From: Tipula vernalis | Lineage: Eukaryota; Arthropoda; Insecta; Diptera; Tipulidae | Direction: 5' to 3' | Length of the DNA stretch: 64,000 nucleotides | Assembly: GCA_958295665.1 (NCBI GenBank) | Contig: OY282558.1 | Span: 357,371,010-357,435,009 of the forward strand | Shown: in pieces, positions 11,481-22,995 of the stretch | How the letters are laid out: each line of letters opens with the position of its first letter | Position numbering within the stretch: position 1 is the stretch's first letter | Position numbers and translations under genes: made by a program | Notes under the pieces: generated by a model | The model's input: the letters and a program-made list of their open reading frames with translations, nothing else | Database searches by the model: none | What the model was told of the DNA's origin: nothing

Positions 11481-11621
11481 TTACCTGGACAATATTTAAT
11501 CCCCCGTGAAAAAGTATGACTAATTAACTTTTACGAAAAAAAAAAGTTCGTAATTTACGGTTAGTTAAAAATAGGAGTACAACAAATAATAAATTATTAT
11601 TGTGCTAGTGTTAATTTTCAC

Positions 11622-11856
11622 AAAAGTGCAAGTGTACGGACAATTATTTGAGATCGTTTTAGGATGTTTAAATAGTAAATCATATGAAACGTAAAAGTAA
11701 ATTAATTTGCTTCATGATAATTATTATTTTCAAGTTGTTAAATGTAATTTGAGTTTAAAAAAAAATAAAAACTGAATTTTTTGTTGGTTTTGTAATAGTT
11801 TTTTTCATCAATTTTTCTTTAACCGAAGGGTGTACGGACAATTTTTTGAGACAGTG
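11622..11856 (-). repeat. Right terminal inverted repeat of the Tc1 element, about 230 bp
   Basis: Inverted partner of 10226-10460, with the inner motif at 11632-11660 and the outer tip at 11828-11856. Confidence 0.85.
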
Positions 11857-11858
11857 TA

Positions 11859-12315
11859 TATATTATCATCGTGAAAATATTTATTGTATTTAAAAGTGTT
11901 TATTAGGCGGGTACGCTTAACGTGAATAATATTAAGCGCAAAACAGAAATTGTTCAATAGATGATTGATTATTAAATTTTATCAGCCGATAAACAATTTG
12001 TGCTGTAAAAAAAAAACTTGGTCCAGCCATAGTGCAATAGTTTAATGTACAGTAAAGCAGAGTTAAAGTCAACTGTATTTAGTGAAAGAATAGTTCAAGA
12101 TCGAGATTAGGTGGTGCAGCAAACACAGTTAAATAAAGAGGTATGAACCAAAAACCTGTTTAGGTAAAAATTATTAAAAACAGTTCGAGTTCCAGTTGTA
12201 CATTATAACATAGTACAGTTTGGTTAAACCAAAAACCGTGTTAGTGGAATATAAACAATAAAATACAAATAATAAGAGTGTGTATAACGTAATTATTATA
12301 GCTGTGAAATAAAAC
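11859..12315. other. Non-coding, possibly leader of the adjacent gypsy element
   Basis: AT-rich sequence with no recognised gene. It immediately precedes the gypsy protease/RT remnant on the same strand and could be decayed leader or gag. I could not find an LTR or primer-binding site in it. Confidence 0.35.
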
Positions 12316-13660
12316 ATGGGAAAAACTAAAGGAGAAAAGAAGAATTCAGACTTTGAATGTATGTATTATAACTTTATAACATGTAATGATTATAACTTGA
12401 TAACACGTAAAAAACATGTTATGCTCGGAAGTCCGCAATTAAGTGCAGATGTTAAAAAACTTCGTTGTGCAGGATCATAATATTTGATCACCGATGGATG
12501 TTTTTCAGCTTGTGTGAATATTGATAACGACAATTATAATTGTTATTTCCATGTAGTAGCAGACAACTTGCTACCAGTAAGCGTTATAATCTGGAGTGAA
12601 CTAATTCAACAGACCATCACAATATTAAACCCTAATGAAACAATAATAAAAAAATTATTACCGGATAATTATGTTTTATCTGTTCATCAAGAAGACGAGT
12701 TTCCTGTTGATATCAGCCATGTAAGTACTAAAGCTATAACTTACAAACTTCGAAAATTAGTCATGAATTACAGCCCTGTAAAAGAAGTTATCGAACCAGT
12801 ACCAGTCAGATTGAAAATATTGTTGAGCGACGAGAAGCCGGTATACCAAAGGCCGAGGCGCCTAGCACCTTTAGAAATGAGTATTGCAAGACAACAAATA
12901 GAAGAATCGCTGGAGAAAGGTATAATCCGGAATAGCACCTCAGAATATGCCAATTGTGTTGGTTAACAAGAAAGATGGTACTAACAGGCTGTGCGTGGAT
13001 TACCGCAAACTCAACCAAAAAATAATAAAAGATCGATACCCGTTACCTTTGATCGAAGAGCAGATCGATTAACTTCAGGAAGCTCACCTTTATACAACGT
13101 TGGACCTCAAAGAAGGATTTTTTCATGTACCTATTAAAGAGGAGTCCATTAAATACACGGCTTTCATAACAAATTTTAGACATTATGAGTTCTTACGTAC
13201 ACCGTTCGGACTTTGCAATTCGCCTTCCGTGTTTCAAAGGTACATTAATCAAATATTCCAACCTTTGATTTTAAATAAACAGATTTGTGTATATATGGAT
13301 GACCTAATATTTCCGAGCAAAGATGAGGTAGAAGGAGTTGAATGATTAGAGAAAGTATTGGGAATCGCTGAGAAACATAATATTAAAATCAAATGGAGCA
13401 AGTATCAATTTTTGAAAAGGAAAATAGAATATTTAGGTTACGAGGTCAAAAATGGATTCATGAGGCCGTCAAGCGACAAAATGGAGTCAATTAGGAGTTT
13501 TAAGGAGCCAAGAATGGAAAAATGCTTACAAAGGTTCTTAGGCCTTACAGGATATTTCAGGAAGTTTGTAAAGGAGTATGCAGTGGTAACGAAGCCGCTC
13601 TCAGACATGTTAAGAAGAAATGAGAAGTTCGAAAAGGTGTCTATTGCTACTGTATAATAA
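12316..13660 (+). pseudogene. Ty3/gypsy protease-reverse transcriptase remnant
   Basis: At 12484-12620 there is a post-catalytic retropepsin-like region (FHVVADNLLP). The RT follows in three frames: PRRLAPLEMSIARQQIEESL and [13 protein letters not shown] (to 12966); then [20 protein letters not shown]; then TTLDLKEGFFHVPI, FRTPFGL-like RTPFGLCNSPSVFQ, and the active site VYMDD (near 13290). After a stop at 13343 it continues with YLGYEV, RFLGLTGYFRKFV and a connection toward RNase H, ending at about 13620. The protease catalytic DTG is not visible. RNase H and integrase are absent, as are LTRs. Frameshift near 12960, and in-frame stops at 13070 and 13343. Confidence 0.88.
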
Positions 13661-15164
13661 AGGGTCAATTCGAACACCATAACAGCTATACGAATATGGG
13701 CTAAATCAATGAAATCAACAAAGTACTTGGCATGGCAATAGTATGATGAAGTCAAGGCGGGGATAAACGGGAGTGGGACAGCCCTCTTGAAGTTCTTGGG
13801 TTCCAATGCTACCGCCTTTCTAGCACGTCTAACGTCGTGCGATATTATTTTCATTATATTTTTTTTGTTCATGATCTTTTCAATGAACATACAAGATCGT
13901 TTTGGTCGCAAGTGCGAGATGGCTGAACGCCGACATGGCCCTTCAATAATAAGTATAATAATAATGATGAAGTCAAATTAAACCTCCAATGGCATTACCA
14001 ATCGACAATTAACATAAAGGGAACTAACGGGTTTTAATGGTTTTATACGTAAGGCAAAAAATAAAGTTGGAACAAAATCATTTTCAAATTCAAACATCAA
14101 TAATGTACATTTTATTTAAAAATAAATTTCTAAATTGAACCAAACATTTTTATTTTTATAACCATCTAGAGCACGCCGCCTGGCACAAGATGGAATAACG
14201 ATTGCGGTGGTCCTCACATCCATTTCCGAGTAATACACGCTGTGACACTGGATACATAAATAATTCCGCTTTATCCAGTTGGCTTTTTTTTTTCTAATCG
14301 GAATTTTAATGCTTTATTTATTTTCAAAATCTGTCAAAAATACTAATTTTGTTCGCCCACCACTGGTCTAACCCTTTCGTAAATTTTCCTTTGTTTTTAT
14401 TCGAGATGGTCATAAATTTCGAAGAATTGAAATCATACGCTCGATTCTTAGTTTACCTTCGTTAACAGTATTTACTAAATTATCAAAATTAAAAAGGAGA
14501 AAAATTGTAAAAGTGTACCATACGAGTAGAATGCCCTATGTATAATTTAGTTAGTTTACTACATTTATATTTGAGTATGCGATAGTTGATTAGTTAAGCT
14601 TTGTTTTGAGCGAAAAAAAAAATTAAAACCTGAGGAGTTTAGTTTAAGTGATTTAATATTTTATGGTTATATTTCAGGTTGAAAAAATTGAATTTTGATT
14701 AAAATTTCATAAGAATTTATAATTTCGATATTTACTCTATTAAACATAATCAACATTTTTGAAATCGAATAACTGTTTAATTCATAAATTTGCCTTCAAA
14801 GTTTACTCTAAACGTGGTTTTTTAACGTTTTTGCAAAACTTTTGGACCATCCTGTGCACAATATACACCCTATTTCAAAAATATAAAATAACTCAACGTT
14901 GTCCTATTCCGACTAGGCCCCTACCAATAATCCTAGGGCGTTGCTTATGCTTTTCCAAACGGTGGTTACTCAAATGACAGTCGGCCTAGCCATGATTTTC
15001 TGTTGGATTAGAACATTGCCAATAACTCTGGCCATTTCTACAAAAAAAATAAACTAAATAAAAAATTTGGGCGCTCATAATTAAAATCAAAACTCTTTAC
15101 TTAATGTTGGTTGAATATTTAAAATAGGTAGGAACAATACAAGAGATATTGAACCTTGAAGCTT
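13661..15164. other. No recognised gene; one unexplained antisense frame
   Basis: The minus strand is open for 157 codons at 13438-13911, partly antisense to the gypsy RT. Its upstream half (13660-13911) is not explained by any element I know and has somewhat higher GC than its surroundings. The rest of the interval is AT-rich and featureless, apart from a GC-richer patch at 14165-14260. Confidence 0.4.
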
Positions 15165-15540
15165 TGAACTTATTCACGGATGTTTGAAAAATGGATGGTA
15201 GGATAGGTTGCGGTGTTTTCTATCTGAAACTAAATGTAAAACTCTCAATTCGATTCCTCGACTACTGCAGCGTTTAATTGCGATAATTCAGTTGAGGTAA
15301 TACCACCTATTAGTATGGTCACTTGGGTTGTTACAAGACACTGTCTCATAGGTGAGCAAGCGCAAAGACTAGGAGTCTCCGCGAATGGTTACTGTAGAAG
15401 TTGCGACTGATTTCCACAGCGACTTGAGGATGGACGTCAATGAGTAGGGTTGAGAATTTTTTATGTAGTATGGCTACGGACCATTTTTGTGTCTATGCCG
15501 GTCCTTAGGACAGCCACCGTAACTAACCTAAACTATCATC
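15165..15540 (+). pseudogene. Jockey/BS-type non-LTR retrotransposon, ORF2 tail with RNase H
   Basis: From 15177 the plus strand reads FTDV-KMDGRIGCGVF, then LKLNVKLSIRFLDYCSV. This matches the start of the RNase H domain (FTDGSK...G.GV) in Jockey-group ORF2 proteins. At about 15335-15400, in another frame, it reads TRHCLIGEQAQRLG then NGYCRSC, the GH..IG..A.RLG and zinc-like CRSC segment near the ORF2 end. The part between (rest of RNase H) is missing, and stops occur. No RT, poly-A tail or target duplication was identified. It is a short 5'-truncated and internally deleted remnant. Confidence 0.75.
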
Positions 15541-18296
15541 CTAATGTTACGGAATATATAGAATGCATTAAAAACTTTTATCAATAGCATTACGTGGAAA
15601 ACTTTATTCCACCAAACCACGAAAAATATTGGAAAATCAAAACAAATCATGATAATACAATCCAGCTTTAGTCATAATACTTTAGCGGCTATCTTTATTT
15701 AACGTTTGTCGTGATTTTTGTAAAATCTAATTTTCCAAGATTTCCCACGGGATACTTAAAGTGACTCTATTTCTAGCGATTGCTCTTGACAAATCACTTC
15801 GATACCGTTCATTTCCCTTTATCTGCTTGATGTACAGACATTATTTTCTATTACTTAACCGGACATTATTTTCTATTACTTAACCGGAACCTTTGTATTA
15901 TCTAAAAATTTTCAAACTTTCCAAATAATTTATGTAATTTATTAAAATTCTAAAATTGAATCCCAAATAAGAACATTCTTTAATTAGTCTGTAAATATTT
16001 TCGATTACCGCACCATCGATTAATTATGACGTGCCGCTGTTCCAAATTTCGTATTGATGTTTCCCTATTCCTAAATCGGAAATAATTCGGTTTTCTGTTC
16101 CAGTTTTTCTCCCACATTTAAAATAAAATATTTTGAACATTCTTTAACATTAGGCACCATTATAAATTAGCTTGGCCTTAACTCAAATTGATACCTTCTC
16201 AGAAAAATAAAAAAAACTCAAAACTTAGAAAACTATTCAGTCGTGTTCGTTCAGAAATTCGCTTATGTGACTTTTTGCTTCCAATTTTTTTTCTACGATA
16301 TAGAGAGAATTCTCTTCCGAGAAAATAGTGGTATTTACCATTAATAAAATGACCTAAAAACGCTACACTTATTAAGGTATGTAGATTCGAGCAAACTGAT
16401 TTAAATAAGGACTCTAGAGGAATTTAGATTTAACATGCAAAATTCTAGTCCTAATAAAAAATGCTACTGAATTCCACACAGGAATTGAAAAAATTATTTT
16501 TGCCCCCACAAGACGACACTTTAAAATCCATGAATAATTAAAACACAAGCCATTAACTCTCAACATTTGAATAATTACCATAAAAATTTTAGATAAAAAA
16601 ATAATTGATTTATTTTTACAGCAACAAAGTTTTTTTTATTATATCATAAAAAATAATAATAAATACATAATTAAACATTTTTTTTTATTATATAATAAAA
16701 CTACTTAGCTAGCAAAGCGGCAGCACAGAGACATAAGATACAAATTTAAAGAAATCGTTAATAAAATTCCTATTCCGTTTTGATTTGTTACAATAACCTA
16801 AATAATAAAAGAAACTAACTTGGTTATAAAAATAAACATTTGTATCGTACGAGTACGTCGTCAATTTTACAACAATAGAAAATTTAAGAAAATAACAAAA
16901 CTAAGAAATGAAATAAAAACGTAATAACGGAATAATTGTACCCGGCTGAATAATTGAATGTCAGATGAATGAGAAATGAATTCCAAATTGAAATTTTATT
17001 ATTTAACTTAATTATTTTTAGTAGTAGCAACGAGTAGAGCGCATTTATGAATTTCAACGAAAGAGTATTTTGAGATATGGGTTTGATTAATTACTTTTAT
17101 GTGTAAATACATTTTTAACATTTTTTTTTTGTTGTGTAGTCAAGTTTAAAGTAAAGCAAGGTAGCGAAACTACCTTTAGCTGATTTTAATTATTTATTCT
17201 CAATGTAAATTGCAAGTTTATTATTTTAGATTTTAATTAATTTGCCACATCAACGGGAACTTAATTTTCCTTCGGCACTCCAATATTTATATATACCTTG
17301 AATTCTTGATTTTAATAAAATTAGATTTTCTGCAAAAATATAGTTTTTATTGAAAAATCGCAATTAAATTGGTTTACTTTGAATAACCTAGATAGTCTTG
17401 CAGATGCATTGCAGATTAAAAAAGACAATCAAAAATCATGCATACTTCTTCAAACAAAAAATTACAAACGTCGAAATTGTAAAATAATAAAATCGCGACT
17501 GAGTAGTAAAAACATTTCGAGGAAGTTATTACCGACTTTTTGACGACACGAAAATTAAAGTAAGTCAAAACAATCTATACCTACTTAAGATTTATACCAT
17601 TAACGACATTGTATAAGTTTGTTTGAATTCTCATTCAAATTAAATTTTTTAAGGATACGGTCGTAATGTGTTTTTAATATTTGTTGTACTTGTTCTTGTC
17701 TCATGCAATTACGGTTTGCTGGTTGCTTTGACGTAATAAGCATAATAAAGAATTAATTTTAATAAATTTCAGCACTTCTGAAAAATTAATCAGGGAATGC
17801 ATGGTTGGATTTTGTGGACGAATCTGAAAATTGTTGAATTTTAATTTTTTTTTTGAGTTATCGATTTTAGTATAGTTTGCTATACTGAACATTGACCAAA
17901 TTTCAGAATTTTTCCCGGGATGTGAAATATTCCATTAGTTAAGTTTAGTCCAAAAAAATAAATCATTTACAACATGTTAATTTAAAACTAAAAAGTTTCG
18001 ATTGGACCCTTAACTTTTTTGAAAAATTTTGTGACGACCTTGAACTGATGATGATATTGAAATGTCTGTTTATGATTGTTGTAATATTCATATTTGTACT
18101 AATAAAAACACTTCATTTGTTTTATTTTAATATTTATAATTTTAGAATTTTATGTAAAAAAATTAAAAAAATCAATTAAATGATTTTACGATTTTAATAT
18201 TTTTATTTGTACTCGCTGCAGCAACTAACTTAATCTTAGTAATTATCACAATTTTGATACAATTTTTATTTTTATTTTTTAGCATTTTACTACCCT
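15541..18296. other. No recognised gene
   Basis: AT-rich non-coding DNA. It contains a 27-base tandem duplication at about 15838-15890 (ACATTATTTTCTATTACTTA repeated) and several poly-T/poly-A runs. No transposon end or protein family was recognised. Confidence 0.5.
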
Positions 18297-18298
18297 TG

Positions 18299-19056
18299 CA
18301 CAGTTGAAAAAATAACTTTAATCTTTTAATGCAAGCTTTGCATTACGACTTATGTAATGCAAGTTATTATTAAATTGTAAAGTTTGATTGCGTTAAAATG
18401 AATTTTAATCCAATTAGAGGATTTCTAAAGCAGTATTTGCATTAAAAAATATTTTTAATAGAACTGTTAAACATTTTAAAGCAACCTCTTCATATTTAAA
18501 AATTATACCAACATAAAATTCGCTAAAACAAGCAGATTTAAATGTTTATATGAATAATAAGATCATGCACGAGCTTTGCATTACTGGTATAAAATTCACT
18601 AAACCAAACCGACTACATGACATATAAGCAGCTTAATAAATCTTTAATAATTTAGTTTTCCAGATTCAAAAATATCTATTATGTTTTAACGTAAGCTTTT
18701 CAGTTTTTAATTTATAAGTTATTATCTCTCTGAGATTTCGACGGCCCCCCAAAAAAAAATATCGCTAAAACGGAGCTTCTAATGCAACTTGCTTTAAAAT
18801 TTAAATCTTTTAAAATATTTTATTAATGCAGTCTTTGATAAATTTGTATGCAGTTGATTGACGGTTCTCCTACAATTTGCTTTATATTCTAATGGAATGT
18901 TGCACTAAATTTAATCTAATTGCTGTATTACAAATCAATGCAAATTGCATCAAACTAATTTTTAATGCAAGCTTTGTATCATTTTGTGATACAGCCTTGC
19001 ACTGGACCTACATGTGATGCAATTTGCATTACATAAGCATAATTTTTTCAACTGTG
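18299..19056. mobile_element. Non-autonomous EnSpm/CACTA-like element (758 bp)
   Basis: Ends are CACAGTTGAAAAAAT at 18299 and the near reverse complement ATTTTTTCAACTGTG closing at 19056, flanked by TG on both sides (18297-18298 and 19057-19058). The interior has no coding capacity. It is studded with short TTGCATTA/TAATGCAA repeats near both ends, a sub-terminal repeat pattern typical of EnSpm/CACTA elements. The end sequence resembles that of the 6.7-kb element at 33887 (CACACTTAAAAAT), so it is probably a non-autonomous relative. Classification is an inference from ends and repeat style. Confidence 0.7.
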
Positions 19057-19371
19057 TGGATTTTCAATGATTTTGTTTGAGTTTGAGTAGGTTTTTATTG
19101 GTGGGATTGTGGATCGTACGTGGACAATCAAACCAAAGTTTGGGTTGGCTGCAAAAATCGCGCGATCTGACAATTACATCTTCACATAATTTTCGTTATT
19201 GCGCTATCAAAATTGAGCAAAAATGTTTATTATGAACAGGGCCGCTATATCACCCTCCTTGCAGTAAGTGTCCCACGCAATTAAGCTTTAAAATTCAATT
19301 ATATTTTGGACGAATATTCATCAAATTTTAAATCTTACTGATTTCCTTTTACATGGTTTATGTTGATCGAG

Positions 19372-20183
19372 CTATGCTATAATTCCAGATGCTGGTTGAT
19401 GGCGATCGATTGACACAGACTGCTGTTTTCCGTTAATATCAATTACGAAGAATTCTCGTAGCTTACGAAAAACTCTGTAAGGCCCTTCGTAAGGTGAAGT
19501 AAAGCTTGTTCGTGTTCTGTCCACACGAACAAATACGAACTCGCAATTATATAAATTTTGCGTGATAGAAAGTTTGCAATCTGTCGATTTGCGAGAATCG
19601 ACTGTCACTAAATTTTGCATCTGTGTGCGAAGCTGTTGTAAAAAGTCGTTAGTCGATGGAGGTGGTTCAGAATTTGAGCCAGAAAATATATCGCCAGGTA
19701 GTCTGAGGCTTTGACCATAAACTAGGTCTACTGGGCTGCATTTTAGGTCTTTTTTGACACATTCTCTTATGCCCAGCAAAATAATGGGTAACTCAAAGCT
19801 CTAATTTTTGGTGTTCCGCGAGCTCTAAGTGAAGTTTTTTGAGTTCTATGGAAGAGCTCTACCATACCGTTTGCTTGCGGATGATAGGCTGTTGTCCGAA
19901 TCCTGTGGGAACCTAGAATTTTTGTTAGTTCAGTGAAGAGTTTAAACTCAAATTGCTTCGTCGTTAATTCAAGCGGAATGCCAAACCTTGATATATACTG
20001 CTCGCTGAATGCCTTAGCAATGGTTGTAGCGGTCATATCTGGAATAGGGTATGCCTTCGGCCAACGGGTGAACCTATCGACGATCGTTAACAAATACTGG
20101 TTGCCTTTTGATGGTGGAAGCGGTCCGACTATATCCATGTGAATGTACTGGAAGCGTGTTTGCAGGAAGACTGATTTTACCAT
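19372..20183 (-). pseudogene. Integrase, catalytic aspartate lost
   Basis: Two overlapping frames. The first (19767-20183) reads YIHMDIVGPLPPSKG (first catalytic D), LTIVDRFTRWPKAYP, then LTTKQFEF where the family has TTDQG-QFE, and YHPQANGMVELFHRTQK (catalytic E). A small deletion and substitution have removed the second catalytic aspartate. The N-terminal HHCC zinc finger is missing upstream. The second frame (19372-19779) carries the C-terminal ADLVYGQSLRLPGD-like segment (DLVYGQSLRLPGDIF) and an SPYEGPYRV block. Integrase would insert the cDNA copy; this one cannot. Confidence 0.85.
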
Positions 20184-20610
20184 GCTGTGATTTTCTATGT
20201 TGATGTATTTTTGATTTCTGTCATGACAAACAGTTTGTTCTGGATGTTAATTTCCGTGCAGTGAATCGAAAACTACACGACATAGTGGTTTAGGAATGTA
20301 TACCCGATGATTACCAGAGGAGATTTCGCAGTATAATTCATGACCAGTGAAATTGACAAGTTCAAGTTTGTACTTGGTGCTTGTTGGACGAGATTTATTG
20401 ATCAGAGCTCTATGTTCGTCGTCTGTATTTTGCTTATTGAGGCAGTTTGTGGGTCACATGAACGTAACAAAGTGTCTGCGACCACATTTTGCTTACCCAT
20501 TTCAGGTCAGTCTGCTGTCAGTTGTGAAGTGGGATATAATATCCAAATGGCGAATCTGCCGCGGACTGCGTTCTGTTTTTGAGTGTACAGCGTTAATCAA
20601 GGGGGTCTGA

Positions 20611-21515
20611 TTAGATTGTGAATTTTCGACCTTCTACTAAATATCTAAAATGTTTATTGGTTAAGTATATAGCCAGCAGTTCTCGGTCGAAGGTGGAATA
20701 CTTGATTTCAGTTGTTGTGGGTTTCTTTGAAAAGAACGCAAATGGTTCCCAACTATCTTTATTGAACTGTTGCAACACGGCTGCTACGGCAATATTCGAC
20801 GCGTCACATGTTATGTTGAAAAGTGTATTTTCAATGGGATGTACCAATAATGTTGAATGCATCTTTACATTCATCTGGCCAGAAAAAGTTTTTGGCTGTT
20901 TTTGGTCTTTTTGACAAGGTTGCCAAGTGCGTGTTAATTGGTTGTAGAAATTAGGCTAAACGTGGAATGAAGCGGTGGTAATAATTCACCATTCCAACAA
21001 ATTTCTGAATAGATTTAATTGAGGTAGTTTGAGGGAACTGAGTTATGGCTAGTACATGATCTGGCGAAGGTTTTAAATGTGGAACGCCGAAAACACACTT
21101 AGATGTACATATTTATTTTGACATCGTACTTGGCAAGTCGTTGTAACACTTGCCGTAAATGAGATTTGTGTTCCTCCTCTGTAGCACTTGCAACCAAAAT
21201 GTCATCAATATAAACGATTTTACTCGAATAAGCCAAATGGGGTTGTTATTGCCGTTTTAGGCACGTCTTCGGTTGCCTCAGGTATTGCGTGATATATGCC
21301 CTAATTAAGTCGATTTTTGTGAAAATTGCGCACCCGTTCAGATGAACTGAAAAATTATGAATATGCGGTATCGGATAACGATCTGGTTCCGTAATTGCGT
21401 GTAGTCGACGGTAATCTCCACATGGACGCCAATCGGTGTTGTCTCTCTTTGGAACCATGTGAAGTGGAGAAGAAACCGGAGAAGACGACGGTTTACATAT
21501 GCCTAATTCGACCAT
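20611..21515 (-). pseudogene. Reverse transcriptase and RNase H, fragmented
   Basis: At 21246-21515 the frame reads [20 protein letters not shown], then [16 protein letters not shown] and [11 protein letters not shown], the first RT blocks. At 21150-21225, in another frame, come VYIDDILVAS (active site YIDD) and a HLRQVLQRL segment. The RT middle is missing between them. At 20611-20874 an RNase H reads ITCDASNIAVAAVLQQ, FAFFSKK and STFDRELLAIY, with the catalytic D and the E of DREL visible. Several frame changes make this non-functional. Confidence 0.85.
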
Positions 21516-21670
21516 ATGTTGAAATTCGTTGTACGCTGCCTTATGTTTAGTGGGATCCAGCCGACGTGGTTTCGCATAAGGGAGTTAACCATTCGTAATA
21601 ATGTGATGAACCACGTTCTGCTTGACTGGAATATTGTAATTGGGTGATTCGGTAAGGGACGGGAACTCCT

Positions 21671-22200
21671 CTAGTATTTTCCGTAGCCATTCTCAACCAC
21701 TAAATGTTTTGGTGTGGGAGTGGTGACGGCAACTGTCATTGCGCTGATAGTTAATTTCGTGGCCGGGTCGATGAGTCGTCTTCCTCTCAGGTCAACAAGT
21801 AGACCGAATTTCGTAAGAAAATCAGCACCGATTTTTAGTCGGTTAACTGATGCGAGTACGAATGGGTTGGTAAAAGTGCGCCTTTTCCATATATCGGCCA
21901 AAAGTAACTGGGTTCGATAAGTATAATTGGTTCTGCCATTTGCTGCCGAAAGAGATAACACTGGATCGAGAGATCGATTTCCACAGAAATATGTGACTGG
22001 AATCACAGAAAGATCAGTCCCAGTATCCATAAGAAAAAGGAGATTGTTCTTCTGATCTCTAATAAAAAGGCTGTGGTTTGTATAATTCCGATTATCAGCC
22101 GCATTGATAATCGAATCTAGCTGTTGAATTCGCACGGCTTTATGCATTTTTGTGCTCTAGCGCCGAACTTAAAATGATACCAACAAAATATGTACTTATT
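21671..22200 (-). pseudogene. Gag C-terminus and retropepsin of the CsRn1-like element
   Basis: Near 22130-22195 one frame reads CWYHFKFGARAQKCIKPCEF, a C-x3-H...C-x3-C knuckle like those closing gag in the CsRn1 group. The protease lies in a different frame (158 codons, 21671-22147): LFLMDTGTDLSVIP holds the catalytic DTG, followed by SAANGRTNYTY and GADFLTKFGLLVDL, the usual flap and C-terminal ADFL blocks. Overlapping frames at the gag-protease junction suggest ribosomal frameshifting in the ancestor. The protease would cleave gag-pol. It is open here but detached from an intact RT. Confidence 0.82.
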
Positions 22201-22917
22201 ATGAGATCTGCACCTTGGTCTGAAATGTGGCTGACTTGACGGCTGCGGACTTCTGGAGCGATTAGGATTACCCGTAGCGAAGTACAACGAGAAGCCAGAA
22301 ACTAAAATTTCTTGTTCCAGATATACATGATGAACGAAGAGTAATGGAACAAAAAAAAAACAGAAAACTAACCTGTCTAGGAGACAGATATATGAGTAGA
22401 GATGTTTCGAGCTTGATTCAATAAATCTTTATACTAAAAAATGGATTTGGCACGGTACCCTTAGTTACAAAAAGACTCCAATCAGTCTATTTGACCACCG
22501 GCCAATCCGCGTAATGTTTTACTTATTAGTAAACTAGCGAAAAACTCAAGTTGGTAACGACAAGCCCAAGAAAATCGTTTTGAAGATGTGGAAGGAAAAC
22601 ATGAATTCGAAAAATGTCTATGAGGAATCGAAAACACCTCGAATTACAAAAATTCAAATTAATTTTTTAATGGCTTAGAGAAAGTGGAAAAAATCAACAG
22701 AGGTTTCAGTTAATATTATTGAGGCCATGCTAATTTTTCTAACAAATTCCTAATTAATTTAAATTGTCGACATTTTCTCTTTTTTTTTTTTTTATTTGTT
22801 TAATTCTTTAATCTGATTTTTAATTTTTTGTTATTTCAAAATTATGTTCTAATGATAAAAGCATTTAAATACGAGCAGTATTATGAACTTTATAATATTT
22901 TGATTACATGTAGAACT
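22201..22917. other. No recognised gene
   Basis: AT-rich DNA upstream (minus-strand sense) of the gypsy remnant. The first 120 bases may be decayed gag, since one frame is rich in R, S and P. The remainder is featureless. Confidence 0.4.
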
Positions 22918-22995
22918 TGGAGATGGAGTCGGAGTTGGAGTCGGAATTGAAGTCGGAGTCGAAGGAATATTTTACCGACTCCGCAGCCCTGGTTA
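22918..22995 (-). repeat. GAGTCGGAGTCGG-type transposon terminus
   Basis: Repeats of GGAGTCGGAGTTGGAGTCGG are followed by ACCGACTCCGCAGCCCTGGT. On the minus strand this starts CAGGGCTGCGGAGTCGGT, a terminus style I associate with insect hAT-type non-autonomous elements. Only one end is present, so this is a truncated copy. Confidence 0.5.

Larger units (their letters stand above)
10226..11856 (-). mobile_element. Tc1-like element with IR/DR-type ends
   Basis: A 1,631-bp element bounded by CACTGTATCAAAAAATTGTC on the left and its near-perfect reverse complement on the right (one mismatch), with TA on both sides. A second copy of the tip motif, ATTGTCCGTACA, lies about 210 bp inside each end (10435-10448 and 11632-11645). 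Each end thus carries two transposase-binding-like repeats, the IR/DR arrangement known from Tc1-family elements such as those of fish. The transposase gene inside is on the minus strand and broken. Confidence 0.9.
19370..22200 (-). mobile_element. Ty3/gypsy retrotransposon (CsRn1/Kabuki-like), decayed internal region
   Basis: Minus-strand order is gag C-terminus, protease, RT, RNase H, integrase, i.e. Ty3/gypsy order. It is recognisable from about 22200 to 19370. No LTR pair or primer-binding site could be found at either side, so the ends are lost or too diverged. Frameshifts and deletions are spread through it. The C-x3-H gag motif and the protease/ANG style resemble the CsRn1/Kabuki group; that sub-assignment is tentative. 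Confidence 0.85.

Noticed and set aside
19933..20914. Plus-strand frames of 70-98 codons inside the gypsy remnant
   Set aside because: Antisense to integrase and RNase H.
22918..22995. GAGTCGGAGTCGG repeat considered as a simple satellite
   Set aside because: The ACCGACTCCGCAGCCCTG end resembles a transposon terminus, so it is listed as such at moderate confidence.
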